Of a stretch of DNA of 64,000 nucleotides, positions 45,777 to 57,545 are shown one piece after another. The stretch spans positions 24,580,227-24,644,226 of the forward strand of contig CM039120.1 of NCBI GenBank assembly GCA_022036555.1, in the 5' to 3' direction. The notes beneath the pieces are model-generated. The model was given only the letters and a program-made list of their open reading frames with translations, was not told the origin of the DNA and did no database searches. Source of the DNA: Microstegium vimineum. Taxonomy: Eukaryota > Streptophyta > Magnoliopsida > Poales > Poaceae. The position numbers and the translations under genes were made by a program. Every line of letters begins with the position of its first letter. Positions within the stretch are counted from its first letter, which is position 1.

Positions 45777-46025
45777 GTGTTTAGTTCTGATTCAAAGCAA
45801 CATCCTTGCACCCATAAGTTTACTTATATGCATTGCAAACATTCAGGATCAGTAGAGGAACCCCAGGTGCCACTTCCAGAGGAAGGAGTCCAGGAGGTGC
45901 AGGAGTTGAACGAGGAGTACCACGAGCTCGACACTAACCTCCCTAAGAGCCCTGACCATCAGCCCTCTACCTTTACTCAAGGCAAGCCCTGGAGCATCTT
46001 TAAGCCTCCCAGATTTTATAATTAA
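45777..46025 (+). other. Small LTR reading frame kept in both T LTRs
   Basis: 82-codon frame ending NLPKSPDHQPSTFTQGKP... and KPP near the stop; the copy at 56501-56749 keeps the same length and frame with about nine amino-acid changes. A ttgcaaacattcag/gatcag boundary near 45848 looks like a splice acceptor. Possibly a 3' exon of an LTR-encoded transcript; unproven. Confidence 0.35.
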
Positions 46026-47295
46026 TCTACTTCAGTATTTTGTACTATGATGCATTAGGTGACAAGAGTTGATTGAATCCCAATTGATGTATTACCCTCC
46101 TTGATCATTGATTTACCTACCTTGTTAACCTTCTAAATAAAAGTAAAAGCAACCGCTTAGCCTTCTTAGAATAAATGGTTGCATGTATAGTTATGTTTGT
46201 ATTATCCCATGGGGTAGTACTAATCACAGTTGGCTATATTTGCTATCGTGTGAAAGAACCAATGGTAAAAATAAAATGCGGTCAATTGGAAGGCAAGGGC
46301 AGCAAGTGGTATAGACTTGGGGGCAGTCCGTCCGTTGGATCATATAGGTTTGTATACGATGGTTGCCCTATTACATATTTGAATGCGCCCTTTCACATAG
46401 GGGCCATTGTGATCTTCGATCCCAAAGACGAGTAAACACTGTCCGGGCCGACTCTCAGCCTACTTTTTGCACCCTCTAGTTTGGAGATATGACCTGCTCC
46501 GTGGTGGCCAACTAATTTCTCCAATTGGGTGGACTACACCGAGCTCGCGATGTTACTACCTGGACTTTGTTGAGCGGTAACCCAATGGATGGACCCGACG
46601 GGGTAAGTGTGGGCCTGTGTTAAAGGTAATCTTGCCAGCTGGTTGTATATCGATTCGAGTTGCCGCCTCCCAACAGATAGTGGGGGATTATGATGAGCTT
46701 CACCACGGTACAACTCCATGTGACATCATAATGGTTCTACTAAAATATTGATAAAGGAACTAGATATGGTATTATCTTAATTGTTTGATTAGATCAAGTG
46801 AGTGCTCTAGTACAGGTGCAAAACCTAGTGATAAATAATAGGATGGAAGATGGCTATTCTCTAATCTTTAAGTTATTTCATCTTGCTCGCATTTCCACAA
46901 AAGTAAAGCTTAGCCAACCCCATAAAAAGTCTAAGAGCTCATCTTTTGCTATTGTTGGATATGATCTCGTTGGCATCCCTATCTATTAATGATATTAGTG
47001 TGGAGTAAAACTTTGGGTTTGGTTTTCAAAACAACATTTTATTCAGCCACGTGTGTTATGGTGTGGTACTTATTTACTCTTTGAGCTAAGTGTTGTAATA
47101 ACTCTTTCAATTTCGTACCTTCAGTTTATTTCGGTTTAAGTTCTTGTTCTTACGAATGTGCATACCTGAGTTTGCGCGATCTTGGTAAGATATACGATTG
47201 TTAGAAATCCTTCGAGATTTCCGGACTACTAAGTGGCTATTAATTCGGCTACTTTAGTACTTGATCTCTTATAATTTGGATGGTTCTGCCACAGT

Positions 47296-47309
47296 TGGTA
47301 TCGGAGCAG
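47296..47309 (+). other. Primer-binding site of T
   Basis: TGGTATCGGAGCAG, matching tRNA-Met with one change, one base after the LTR end. Confidence 0.85.
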
Positions 47310-47386
47310 AGTTTAGGTATCCTCATTCATTTGAGCAACTTTTAAACAAAACGGTATTTCAAAACTATTTTTATAAACAAAGTTTG

Positions 47387-47460
47387 AAAACTTAGGGTGC
47401 CAGAGACTAGTCCTTAGCCCTATAAAACTTAGGGTGCCAGAGACTAGTCCTTAGCCCTAT
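47387..47460 (+). repeat. 37-base tandem duplication in T leader
   Basis: Two identical 37-base units (47387-47423, 47424-47460) containing CTTAGGGTGCCAGAGACTAG. From here to about 48109 the leader shows no gene. Confidence 0.9.
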
Positions 47461-48109
47461 AACTAGGAAATCAGGTGGCTTAGGAATGCTAACTAGGTTC
47501 AGGGAGTTGTTCATGCTAGATCTTTAAAAGGTGCCGAGGTATCATTCTTTGGAAGCATGATACAAGTTTCAAAAATTGCATTGAAAATCATTTGTGAGTT
47601 GTGAGAGCATGACCTTCCAACCGTTGGTCTAGCGAAGTGATATGGTTACTTAAGGATGTGTAAGCGGTACGCAAACATATCTGAGAAGTATGAAATGCTA
47701 GGTGGGTTTTTCGAGATTGGTGCATAAGGTTTTGGTAACTAACTGATATGTACTTAGTGTGTATCAGGATGTGCCGGTGATTTTTCTGCATTGGGTTTTG
47801 TTCTTTTGGGCTGAAATGAATTTTCTGCAGGTACACTAACTCCATATCTATGTAGAACGAATAACTGCGTAATGAGAGATCGTCTTGCCACCGACTAGAA
47901 CGCTAGGACTTACGAGTCATTCTAGTTGAGTGAGAACGTAATTACGATCATGCATCATGTTTATATTCTTATGCCATGTCTCATACCTCCCCTTAAATTG
48001 TAAATTGTCCCCTTTTGATAAAAATAATCAACTTAATATCCGTCTCACGAGAGTTCGAAACCCCTTTTTTCTACAGATACCTCATACCCATCTGACCGCC
48101 AGGAAGGCA

Positions 48110-49075
48110 ACAGGAGGAGAAGTTCCTCGTCGCCAGTTGGCAACACGAATACCAAGGAAAGTTCTTGACGTACTTTGGGCTGCCAACTATCCTTTGGCGG
48201 GTTTTGCACGCCCTTGGGTATCTCGAGGGCAGGGAGCCCAAGTACTCTTGGCAGAAACAGCAGTATGGTCAGGACTCCCTGGTCCATGTTCAGGTCAGGG
48301 AAGGCTCGATTGGTCTGGCTAGACAATCATCACCAAGGGAGCTTCTGCTAAGGATGGTGCCAACAGTGCAGCCTACCAAGTGCTAAATGACATCATCGTC
48401 CGCTTTCTCGGGACCTTGCCGCAGCTTGGCTAGGAGTGTTCCCCTGTGGACATGCTTTTCTAGTAGATTGGACACAGGCTGAGGGACAACACTGGCAGGA
48501 GATGAGGAGGAGCTTTTCTACTGCGAGACTCTAGGCATGAGTGCTACTGGAGCTTTCTTGGGCACTTTGAGAGCTTGGAGCGCAGTCTCGAGGATGTGAT
48601 AGAGATCCATGATGCCACCCTTGAGGGCAAGCGTCAGTTGCAGTAGGAGTTCGAGACAGCTGTAGCGCACCTTCAGGCGGAGTTGGCTCAGATGACTCTA
48701 GAGCGTGACCAGGCTCAAACTAAGGTTGAGGAGGAGATCGCTGCTCGCGTGGATGGTGAGCAGCTACTCCTCGAGGCCACCAACGCAAGGAATGAAGCTT
48801 GGACCGAGTCTGAAGGCTTGCAGGAGAGAGTTGCAGAGTTAGAGGGGCACGTCAACAAGCAGCAGGAGTACATCAACAACCTGCACGAGGCTTTCCACGC
48901 TCTTCACCACCAGCAGGAAGCAGCCGCAGCACCTGTACCCGAGGATCCCGAGCCTCATGACGGCGTGATCCTTAGTCCCGAGCCACTAGAGGAGGACATG
49001 GCTCTGAACGAGGCCTTCACCGACGAGCCCTACCTTGACACCGACGGAGAGCACTCCTACTCCGACGACGACTGA
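48110..49075 (+). pseudogene. T leader ORF upstream of gag (unknown coiled-coil protein)
   Basis: Coding-like region between the primer site and gag. The first part (from about 48110) reads EEKFLVASWQHEYQGKFL, YFGLPTILWRVLHALGYLEG and SLVHVQVREG; after a shift near 48320 it continues AAYQVLNDIIVRFLGTL with stops near 48433, 48463 and 48644. The last part, open from 48683, is a 130-residue coiled coil (LQERVAELEGHVNKQQEYI) with a Pro/Glu-rich acidic tail ending HSYSDDD at 49075. Amino-acid patterning argues for a real ancestral gene. I have seen similar frames in grass chromoviruses but know no function. No zinc, RT or membrane motif. Confidence 0.55.
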
Positions 49076-49380
49076 GCGCTAGATTAGGAGTTTGACCTTT
49101 CGCTCTAGGAGCTATTGTATCATGTTGTTTAAGACTCTGCTTAATTTGGATCTTCGTTGTCGTGTAAGCCGAATTTGGATTTAAGTCCAGACATTGTTCT
49201 GGCAAATGATATGGAATGTTATTTGTATGCTTATGACGAGTAATTGATTCTGTGATGTTGTATGGAAAAATGAGTAATTATATCTGGTTGTGTGCTTAAT
49301 GTTATATTTTCTACATCACGGTATTTATTCATTATTCAATATAACATCACCTAATTATTGGTTGTCAATGGGATATACAG

Positions 49381-50440
49381 ATGTCGGCTAACACTCGTCG
49401 CTAGAACCGGAATGATGGAGAGGCATCCAGGGAGGACCTGCCACCTCCACCACCACCTCCTATCACACTGGAAATGTTCTTTGGCCAGTTCTTGGGCAGC
49501 CAAAGGAGTGTGGAACAAATGCAAACGTTACGCAACATCGCCACCAACACGGCTCAGCAGCAAGGGCCAACACCTAACCAGTACAGTTCCTATAAGGATT
49601 TCATGGACACCCGCCCTTTGATCTTCAAGGAAGCTACTGAACCATTGGAGGCAGATGAATGGCTGAACTCCATGACACAGAAGTTCCGGCTTCTGCGTCT
49701 GACATAAGAGTTGAAGGCGGAATATGCCGCGCACAGGCTAGAAAGACCAACGGGGATCTGGTGGGCCCAATACCGCGAGACCATCCCCGTTGGCACTGCT
49801 ATCACCTCGGATTGGTTCTCCATGGCTATGTGCCGTCACTACATCCCAGAAGGCATAATGGAGATGAAGCTCGCTGAGTTCATGATGCTTGCTCAGGGTA
49901 CCCGGTCAGTGACGGAGTACATCTCCAGTTTCAACCGCCTGGCTCGCTATGCCACTGACTTTGTCAACACCGACACCAAGAAGATCGCTAGCTTCAAAAG
50001 AGGCATGAATGCCGCCGTTCTGTCAAAAATGGGAAACAACTACCGTACCACCTTCAGCGACTTCATCAATGATTGTCTGAATCAGGAAGCCAATGACAAC
50101 ATGTTGCTTGCAGATACTCATCGTCGAGTTCTAGAGGGAGGATGCCACCAGAATAGGGGTCCTAATGCTTCAAGGCCAGCGTTTCGTCTGCCACAAGGCT
50201 GGTGCACGATTCCATCCACCTCAAGGGAAGATGACCAATGCTCGTGCTCGTCCAGCCTATCAAAGGCCCTTCACTGCGCCCCTGCAATAGAATAAGGATA
50301 AAGCTGGAGGATATGGAGCTGGAAGGCAGAAGACGCCCTATGTTGTGGGACCATGCTATAAATGTGGTCAAGCGGCTCACCTATCTCGTTTCTGCATGAA
50401 GCCTAAGAAACAGTTCAATCAATAGAGGCCTCGCATAGGG
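49381..50440 (+). pseudogene. T gag
   Basis: ATG at 49381 (MSANTRR, then TAG at 49402). The frame runs with another stop at 49705 through a Pro-run, MFFGQFLGSQRS, FMDTRPLIFKEATEPLEADEW, WWAQYRETIPVG, FSMAMCRHYIPEGIMEMKLAEF and SVTEYISSFNRLARYA, typical of Tekay Gag. It shifts near 50185; the zinc knuckle CYKCGQAAHLSRFC lies at 50354-50395 in the second frame, followed by KPKKQFNQ and a TAG. Confidence 0.88.
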
Positions 50441-51639
50441 AACGTCCACCACACCACCTTGGAAGAAGTGCCGGAAGGAGAACCCATCACAACTGGTACG
50501 TTCCATGTTAATCAATGTCCTACAGTTATCTTGTTTGATTCTGGAGCATCGCATTCATTCATAAGTGGGAACTTTGTGCTGTGGAGTCAACAGAAGGTGG
50601 GTTGGAAAAGGAGTATCAGATTAGTGTAGCTGGAGCTGTACTATATACTCGTAAAATGGTAAAGGACGTAGAGATTACCATGGGGACGACATCGGTTAAT
50701 GTCAGCCTCATTGTAATACCTGAGCTAGGTCTAGATGTCATTCTTGGAATGGAGTGGATGAAAGCTTGAAAAGTACATCTAGACATTGCCCAACGAGTCG
50801 TGTCTATCACCAACCCCCGAGATGGAACCATTTTTGGAATTCTCTTACCTAAGAACCCAAATTAGTTGGGAGTCTTGTTTGCCATCATTGCAAAGTTGTT
50901 GGATAAGATCCCTGTAGTTTGTGAGTTTCCGGATGTGTTTCCTGATGATCTTCTTGGGTTACCCCCAGACAGAGATGTCGAGTTCGCTATAGAGTTGGTT
51001 CCCGGAACAGCACCTATATCTAGGAGACCATATAGGATGCCACCCAATGAGTTAGCCGGACTCAAGACTCAACTTCAGGAGTTGTTGGAAAAGGGTTTGA
51101 TCTGCCCAAGTTGTTCACCTTGGGGATGTCCCGCCATCTTTGTGAAAAAGAAGGATAAGACCTTAAGAATGTGCGTGGACTATCGCCCTCTCAATGCGGT
51201 CACCATCAAAAACAAATATCCGTTGCCTCGGATTGATTTGTTGTTTGATCAGTTGTCTAAAGCTAAGGTGTTCTCCAAGATAGACTTACGGTCTGGTTAC
51301 CACCAGATTAAGATCAGAAAAGAGGATGTGCCCAAGACCGCCTTCTCCACCAGATACGGTCTATATGAATACCTAGTGATGTCTTTTGGATTGACAAATG
51401 CGCCCGCACATTTCATGTACTTGATGAGCTTTGTGTTCATGCAAGAGATGGATAAGTTTGTTGTGGTTTTCATCGATGACATTTTGGTATATTCGGAAAA
51501 TGAGAAAGACCACGCCAAACACCTAAGAATAGTGTTGAAATGGTTAAGGGAGCATAAATTGTATGCTAAGTTTAGCAAGTGTGAGTTTTGGCAGCAGAGG
51601 GTATATCAGTGGACCCCTCAAAAGTGCAAGAAGTCATGA
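50441..51639 (+). pseudogene. T pol: protease and reverse transcriptase
   Basis: Protease: ILFDSGASHSFIS (Asp codon at 50537) keeps the catalytic D-S-G, with VILGMEWM near 50750. After a stop at 50767-50769 and a shift, RT runs open from 50866: EFPDVFPDDLLGLPPDRDVEF, RRPYRMPPNELAGL, RMCVDYRPLNAVTIK, KIDLRSGYHQIKI, SFGLTNAPAHFM and the catalytic VVVFIDDILVYS. The frame fails near 51600 (CEFWQQRV). Confidence 0.9.
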
Positions 51640-52360
51640 ATTAGAAAGCACCCGTTAACGTGCACGAGGTTCACAACTGTTTAGGATTGGCCGGATACTA
51701 CCGTCGTTTTATCCCGGACTTTTCTAAAATAGCTAAACCCATGACAAGGTTACTTAGAAAAACAAGAAGTTCGAATGGATCTTAGAATGTGAAACAACAT
51801 TACGTACCTTGCGGACATTGTTAACTACTGCATCGGTATTGGCACCACCAAATCTGGAGGAACCTTTTGATGTGTTTTGCGACGCGTCAACCATTGGATT
51901 GGGATGTGTGTTGATGCAAAATGGAAGAGTCATTGCTTACGCATCACGTCAACTTCGACCTCATGAGGAGAATTACCCGACACATGACTTGGAATTAGCA
52001 GCAGTTGTGCACGCTCTNNNNNNNNNNNNNNNNNNNNNNNNNNNNNNNNNNNNNNNNNNNNNNNNNNNNNNNNNNNNNNNNNNNNNNNNNNNNNNNNNNN
52101 NNNNNNNNNNNNNNNNNCTAAAAATATGGAGACATTACCTAATGGGTAATTTGTGCCACATCTTTACAGATCATAAAAGTTTGAAGTATTTATTTACCCA
52201 GGCTGAATTGAACATGAGTCATAGGAGATAGTTAGAGTTAATCAAGGATTATAACCTGGAAGTGCATTACCACCCTGGAAAAGCAAATGTCGTAGCAGAT
52301 ACGTTGAGCCGCAAATCTCATTGCAACTCATTGCAACTTGTTGCAACCCCTGAATTGATC
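51640..52360 (+). pseudogene. T pol: RT connection and RNase H (contains the N gap)
   Basis: Readable pieces: LGLAGYYRRFIPDFSKIAKP (51685-51745), FDVFCDASTIGLGCVLMQ, LRPHEENYPTHDLELAAVVHAL, then 100 N, then LKIWRHYLMGNLCHIFTDHKS and LEVHYHPGKANVVADTLSRK. The acidic residues of RNase H (CDAS, DLEL, TDHK, ADTLS) are present. A stop at 52230 and shifts near 51600 and 51770 break the frame. Confidence 0.85.
52018..52117. other. Assembly gap, 100 N
   Basis: Exactly 100 unknown bases, the usual placeholder for a gap of unknown size. The flanks encode adjoining parts of one conserved RNase H motif (see findings). Confidence 0.98.
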
Positions 52361-52362
52361 TA

Positions 52363-53450
52363 ATGCGTCCTATGGTGCTAAATAATATTACGATCCAATG
52401 TACCTTGGATAGTGATATTATTGAGGGGCAGAAATCAGATAAAGAGCTTGTGCAAATCAAACAAAGGATGGAAACCAGTGAATCTCTGAACTTTAAAATC
52501 GATGAGCAAGGAGTCCTTTGGTTCAATCAACGTTTGGTAGTTCCTAAGGACCAGGCTCTGCGAGATAGAATTCTCAATGAAGCACATAACTCTAAGTTAT
52601 CAATCCACCCTGGTAGTAGCAAGATGTATCATGACCTCAGGACAAGGTATTGGTGGTCTAAGATGAATCAAGATCTTGCCGAGTATGTCACGAAGTGCGA
52701 CGTGTGTTGTTGCATTAAGGCAATACATATGAAACAGTAGGCTTGTTACAACCTTTATCGATACCTGAGTGGAAGTGGGAAAACATCAGTATGGACTTCA
52801 TCACAGGGTTACCTACCACTTCAAATGGAAATGATTCGATATGGGTTATCATTGATCGCTTAACCAAGGTAGCTCACTTTGTACCAATCAAGGTTACCTA
52901 CCGACCACATCAGTATGCGGAGTTGTATGTTCAGAATATCCTGAGACTGCATGGTATTCCCAATACTATCATATCAGACAGAGGATATCAGTTCATAGCC
53001 CGATTTTGGGAACAGTTGCATAAAGAATTGGGGACAAAGTTGATTTGAAGTTCTGCTTATCACCCCCAAACAGATGGATAGACTAAGAGAGTAAACCAAG
53101 TTCTGGAGGACATGTTGAGAGCATGTGTCGTGTCAGCAAAAGGACCATGGGAGAAATGGTTGCCTTTGGCAGAGTTCTCCTATAACAATAGTTACCAAGA
53201 AAGCATTAAGATGGCACCGTTCGATGCTTTGTACGGACGGAAGTGTAGAACCCCTGTCAATTGGATTGAGGTAGGAGATAAGGGATTTTATGGTACGGAT
53301 TATGTGAAAGAGGCAGAAGATATTGTTCGAGATGTTCAACAGCATATCTCCATGCGGCTCAGTCCCGACAGAAAGGGTATGCGGATCAAAGAAGGAGACC
53401 TTTGGAATTTTAGGTTGGTGACTATGTGTATCTTAAGGTATCACCTATGA
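52363..53450 (+). pseudogene. T pol: integrase
   Basis: Zinc region from about 52570 (EAHNSKLSIHPGSSKMYHDL ... CDVCC), TAG at 52738, then the core: SMDFITGLP with the first Asp, TIISDRGYQF with the second, and after stops near 53046 and 53079 RVNQVLEDML with the Glu. KMAPFDALYGRKCRTP and DVQQHISMRLSPDRKG follow. Frame lost near 53410. Inserts element DNA in the genome when intact; this copy is dead. Confidence 0.88.
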
Positions 53451-53851
53451 GAGGCGTCCGCCGTTTTGGGATTAAGAAGAAGTTAGCACCCCAATATGTT
53501 GGACCTTATCGGATCATTGCTAAGAAAGGCAAGGTGGCTTACCAAGTACATCTACCTCCATAAATGAGTGCTATCTTTCTAGTGTTTCCTGTATCTCAAT
53601 TCAAGAAATGTCTTTGAGTTCCGGAAGAAGAAGCATTCCCAAGTTCCAATATAGAAATCCGATCAGATTTGGAATACAATGAAGAGCCAGAGGAAGTTTT
53701 GGACACCAAGACTAGAGTTACAAGGAATCGAGAGGTGAAGACTTTCAAGATTCTTTGGAGTCATCATGGTCCTAGTGATGCAACCTGGGAAACGGAAGAC
53801 TTCCTACGTGTGAACTATCCCGCCTTTTATAATAAATGGTATGAAACATAA
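53451..53851 (+). pseudogene. T integrase tail and chromodomain
   Basis: From 53451: GVRRFGIKKKLAPQYVGPYRI and FPVSQFKKC across a stop, then an open frame from 53669 with a chromodomain (EVLDTKTRVTRNREVK, ILWSHHGPSDATWETEDFL), ending NKWYET at 53851. The aromatic and acidic pattern WSHH...ATWE is the usual chromovirus signature. Chromodomains direct integration by binding marked histones; here it supports the lineage call. Confidence 0.88.
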
Positions 53852-53873
53852 AATCTCGGGACAAGATTTCTTT

Positions 53874-53887
53874 AAGCGGGGAAGGGC
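53874..53887 (+). other. Polypurine tract of T
   Basis: AAGCGGGGAAGGGC immediately before the 3' LTR, in a context (GATTTCTTTAAGCGGGG) usual for Tekay-like elements. Confidence 0.85.
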
Positions 53888-56800
53888 TGTGACACCCTGT
53901 GTCAAGCTTGCATTAGGATCATCATTAGCCACTAAGCATAAGCATTTCATTGCATTCATGTTTTGCATATGGCATCATTCATGAGTATGGCTTTATATTT
54001 GAATTAGAATTTAATAGGAGTTTCATGCCCTAGCCTTAGTGATCTTGTTTAGTTAAGTTCGGTACTTCTAGAGTTAAGTGAAAAGCTTTTCTTGTTAACC
54101 TTCTTGTCTAATTAAGCTTGCTTTAAATATTAAAAAGTTTAAGTAGTTCTTTTTCCCTCTAAATGGTTTAATTAGCTCTAAAACTACAACCTTTTAAAAT
54201 AAGAGCTTTTAGGAAATCTGATCTACATGAATAATGTAGAGAATAATATTCTAAACAACTTTGGTTTAAATTTCAAATCCTTGTTTTGAGTTTTTAAAAT
54301 AGTTTGAATCAAATTCAGTTTGAAACAAATGAAAGAAAAATGAAAAAGGGAAAGAGACCTGAACTGGGCCGTGTCCACCCTTTCGGCCCAATCGGCCTTT
54401 TGTCATGCCCACGCGCACGCGTGCACACCAGCGACCGCACCCGCGTGTTCCCGCGTAGAACACCCGACCACAGCCGCGCCGTATGCCGGCGTTGCTACCG
54501 CTTGGCTGGCGATTCCTGCCCGCAGGCGCCAAAAGCCGCCGCGCTCCACTCGCCTTGCACTGCACCCTGCTGCACTGTGCCAACCACAATGCACCACCAC
54601 TCGCCGCCTCTCCACCGCGCTGAGGACCGCGTCGTGCCATACTGTCGCCTCCTCGTCGCGTTGCCACAGCGACAGGCACCCCGACCAAATCCTCGACCGG
54701 GCACGTTCGCACTCGAGCACAAATCCACGCTAAATAGAGCCAGGACCAAGAATGTCGAACGCAATCGCGTTCGCCCGCTCACCGTGCACCATAGCCCGCT
54801 CTGCCTCGCTGCTGCCATCGCGTCTAGGCCCCCACCGGCTGCGTCGATCGGCCACGACTACACTAGAGGGAGAGCCTAGACCTCCTCTCCCTCTCGCACT
54901 CGCCAGTACCCATACTCACTTTCTCTCTCGCCACTCTTCTCTGCCTTCGCCGCGCCAAGCACCGAGAGCCCGTAAACACCCCCTTCCTCGCCTTGCCTCC
55001 AACCGAGCTCCTATACTCGATCCACCTCGCACACCGCATCGCCTTCGCTTTTCATACACCCTGCTCACCCTAGCTACGCCCGCCGTGCTCCACCCACGCC
55101 AGAACGCATCCGCCGATCCTTGGCTTGCATTCGCCACTACAACAGCCACGCCGCGTTCACTCCTCCTTCGACCACCAGAGGTAGTAGAGGTGAGAACGCC
55201 CTTCCTCGCGCACTCATTTGCACTGGAACACCACAACACCGAGCACCGTGCGCCATTGTCGCTGTCGCGGAGCTCGCACGTAGCCGGAACTCCTCAGAGC
55301 TCCTCCAGTCCAACCGACCCCCACAATGCACTAACCACATCACCACGGTGCTCACGCACCCGCTCGCCGAGCAGAGCACCGCAGATAGCGACCCCGCCGC
55401 GTCACGCCGCCGCACTGCACCACCACCGCACGTCGCCGGCCACTTACACGGTCGCACTAGTTTAGCCGAGCACGTCAAGGACCGCACCGCCGCCGATGAA
55501 CTCACCGCCAGCGAGAACGCGCCGGTCAGCGCCGTGCTCTGCTCTTTGCCCACTGGCAAGTGGACCCAGGTTGACCGCTGGACCCCACTCGTCAGCCGCC
55601 CACGCACACTGGGCCGAGCCCATACATTGTGGTTCCTGGGCCAGTTTCAGAAATGCATTTCTCTTTTATTCAATTTCTCTGCCCAAGCTTGTTTATTTTG
55701 TATCTAGAGTTGTGTTAATCCTTAAATGATGAAATAAATCTTGTTAGTCGCTATAAATGAAGATCTTTCTATTAAAATTATAAAAGTAATTTTTGGAGAA
55801 TGTCTTCAGTACTAATGTTTAAATAGTTCTTTTTTTGTATTTATTAAAGTTTAAATGTGTTTCTTTATGAAATGACCAAATAAAAATTTGAAGTTTTTAT
55901 GCTAGCCCTGTCATCCTGTGTAGAAGCTAGGAAAAATATGAGATGCCATGTTTCTGTGTAGAAATTAATTAATATCTATTAAAAGGTGTTTCTATTGTTT
56001 TCTTAGATAAATTCCTGTGGTAATTTTATGCATAGATAAATCATGAAACTTTTTGTGTACTCTGTGTATGTCATGCTCTGTCTAAGAAAACTATAATATG
56101 TGATATGTTGTATGGCAGAAAAGATACTTGAAGTTCAAGTATTCTTTTCTAGGGTTTCCCTTGGAAAATCATATAGAAACTAATCTGGTAGTGTTGATCA
56201 TGGAATTTTCTTGATAAATATGTTACTAGGTAAAGAACCTTGTAAAAATAAGATATAGCATGTTTCACCCTGTTAGGCAGTAAGTTTAGTTCAAAGTGCC
56301 TTTTTCTGCAATTAAATTCATCTTTTTGTATCTGTTGTTTGGTAGCTTTGCTATGGGTGAACTTTTTGTAGTAGTATCCAGTAGGCCTGCTCTATCCTCT
56401 GTAATTTTTGTAGATTTTTCTAAGTAATCTTTAATAGGCTTGCTGTAAAAAGAATGGAGCTAAAGTGAATAGTTAATTTGATTCTAAATGCAACCTTTGA
56501 GTGTTTAGTTCTGATTCAAAGCATCATCCGTGCACCCATAAGTTTACTTATATTCATTGCAAATCTTCAGGATCAGTAGAGGAACCCCAGGTGCCACATC
56601 TAGAGGAAGGAGTCCAGGAGGTGCAGGAGCTGAATGAGGAGTACCACGAGCTTGACACTAACCTCCCTAAGTCCCCTGACCATCAGCCCTCTACCTTTAC
56701 TCAAGGCAAGCCCCGGAGCATCTTTAAGCCTCCCAGCTTTTGTAATTAATCTACTTCAGTATTTTGTACTATGATGCATTAGGTGATAGGAGTTGATTGA

Positions 56801-57159
56801 ATCCCAATTGATGCATTACCTTCCTTGATTATTGATTTACCTACCATGTTAACCTGCTAAATAAAAGTAAAAGCAACTGCTTAGCCTGCTTAGAATAAAT
56901 GGTTACATGTATATTTATGTTTGTATTATCCCATGGGGTAGTACCAATCACGGTTGGCTATATTTGCTATTGATTGAAAGAACCAATGGTAGTAATAAAA
57001 TGCGGTCAACTGGAAGGCAAGGGCACCAAGTGGTATAGACTCGGGGGCAGTCCGTCCGTTGGATTGTATAGGTTTGTATATGATGGTGGCCCTCTTACAT
57101 CTTTGAATGCGCCCTTTCACATAGGTTGTGATCTTCGACACCGAAACCGAGTAAACACT
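53888..57159 (+). repeat. 3' LTR of T, truncated
   Basis: Aligns with 43372-46440 of the 5' LTR from TGTGACACCC through GAGTAAACACT, with a ~240-base addition in the GC-rich block, then stops. The last 855 bases of the LTR are absent. Confidence 0.9.
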
Positions 57160-57545
57160 TAAAGCTGGATAACGAGCCAGCTCGGCTCATTAAAGCTCGG
57201 CTTGTTAAGGCTCGTTAGGATAACGAGGTAGCTCGACTCGGCTCGTTATCTTAACGAGCCAAAAAGCCAGCTCGGCTCGGCTCATTAAAAGATCGACTTG
57301 GCTCGTTAAGCTCGCGAGCGAGATATAAACAAACCACAAAATGTAATATTTACATTTATCTAAAACTTGATAAAAGTATTAATACAAAAATAAAATATTT
57401 AACCATCTTAAATTAATATGTGTTAACATATATGCTATAGTATAATAATATACAAAAATTCATATCAATTATGCTACTTTTTTCTTAAAATTGTGGCTCG
57501 TTTGGCTCGTGAGCTGGCTCGAGTTGGCTCATTATAGCTAACGAG
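57160..57545. mobile_element. GAGCC-rich segment with imperfect terminal inverted repeats
   Basis: Both ends are rich in GAGCC/GGCTC. The start (AGCTGGATAACGAGCCAGCT) and the reverse complement of the end (AGCTATAATGAGCCAACTCG) match imperfectly over about 24 bases; the centre is AT-rich. It begins exactly where the T LTR stops and ends at the F2 LTR. Probably a small DNA transposon, perhaps cut by F2; class unknown. Confidence 0.5.

Larger units (their letters stand above)
43372..47295 (+). repeat. 5' LTR of T
   Basis: 3924 bases opening GGTGACACCCTG (3' copy TGTGACACCCTG) and ending TTCTGCCACA before the primer site. It is AT-rich except for a GC-rich block (43850-44930). Its last 855 bases (46441-47295) have no partner in the truncated 3' LTR. 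Confidence 0.9.
43372..57159 (+). mobile_element. Tekay/Del-like chromovirus T
   Basis: Plus-strand gypsy element in Copia-3: 3.9-kb 5' LTR, tRNA-Met-like primer site, 2-kb leader with an extra ORF, gag, protease, RT, RNase H, integrase, chromodomain, polypurine tract and a 3' LTR cut short at 57159. Left flank is acccc; the right flank is lost. Reading frames carry many stops. Very long LTRs plus a C-terminal chromodomain point to the Tekay/Del lineage. Confidence 0.9.
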
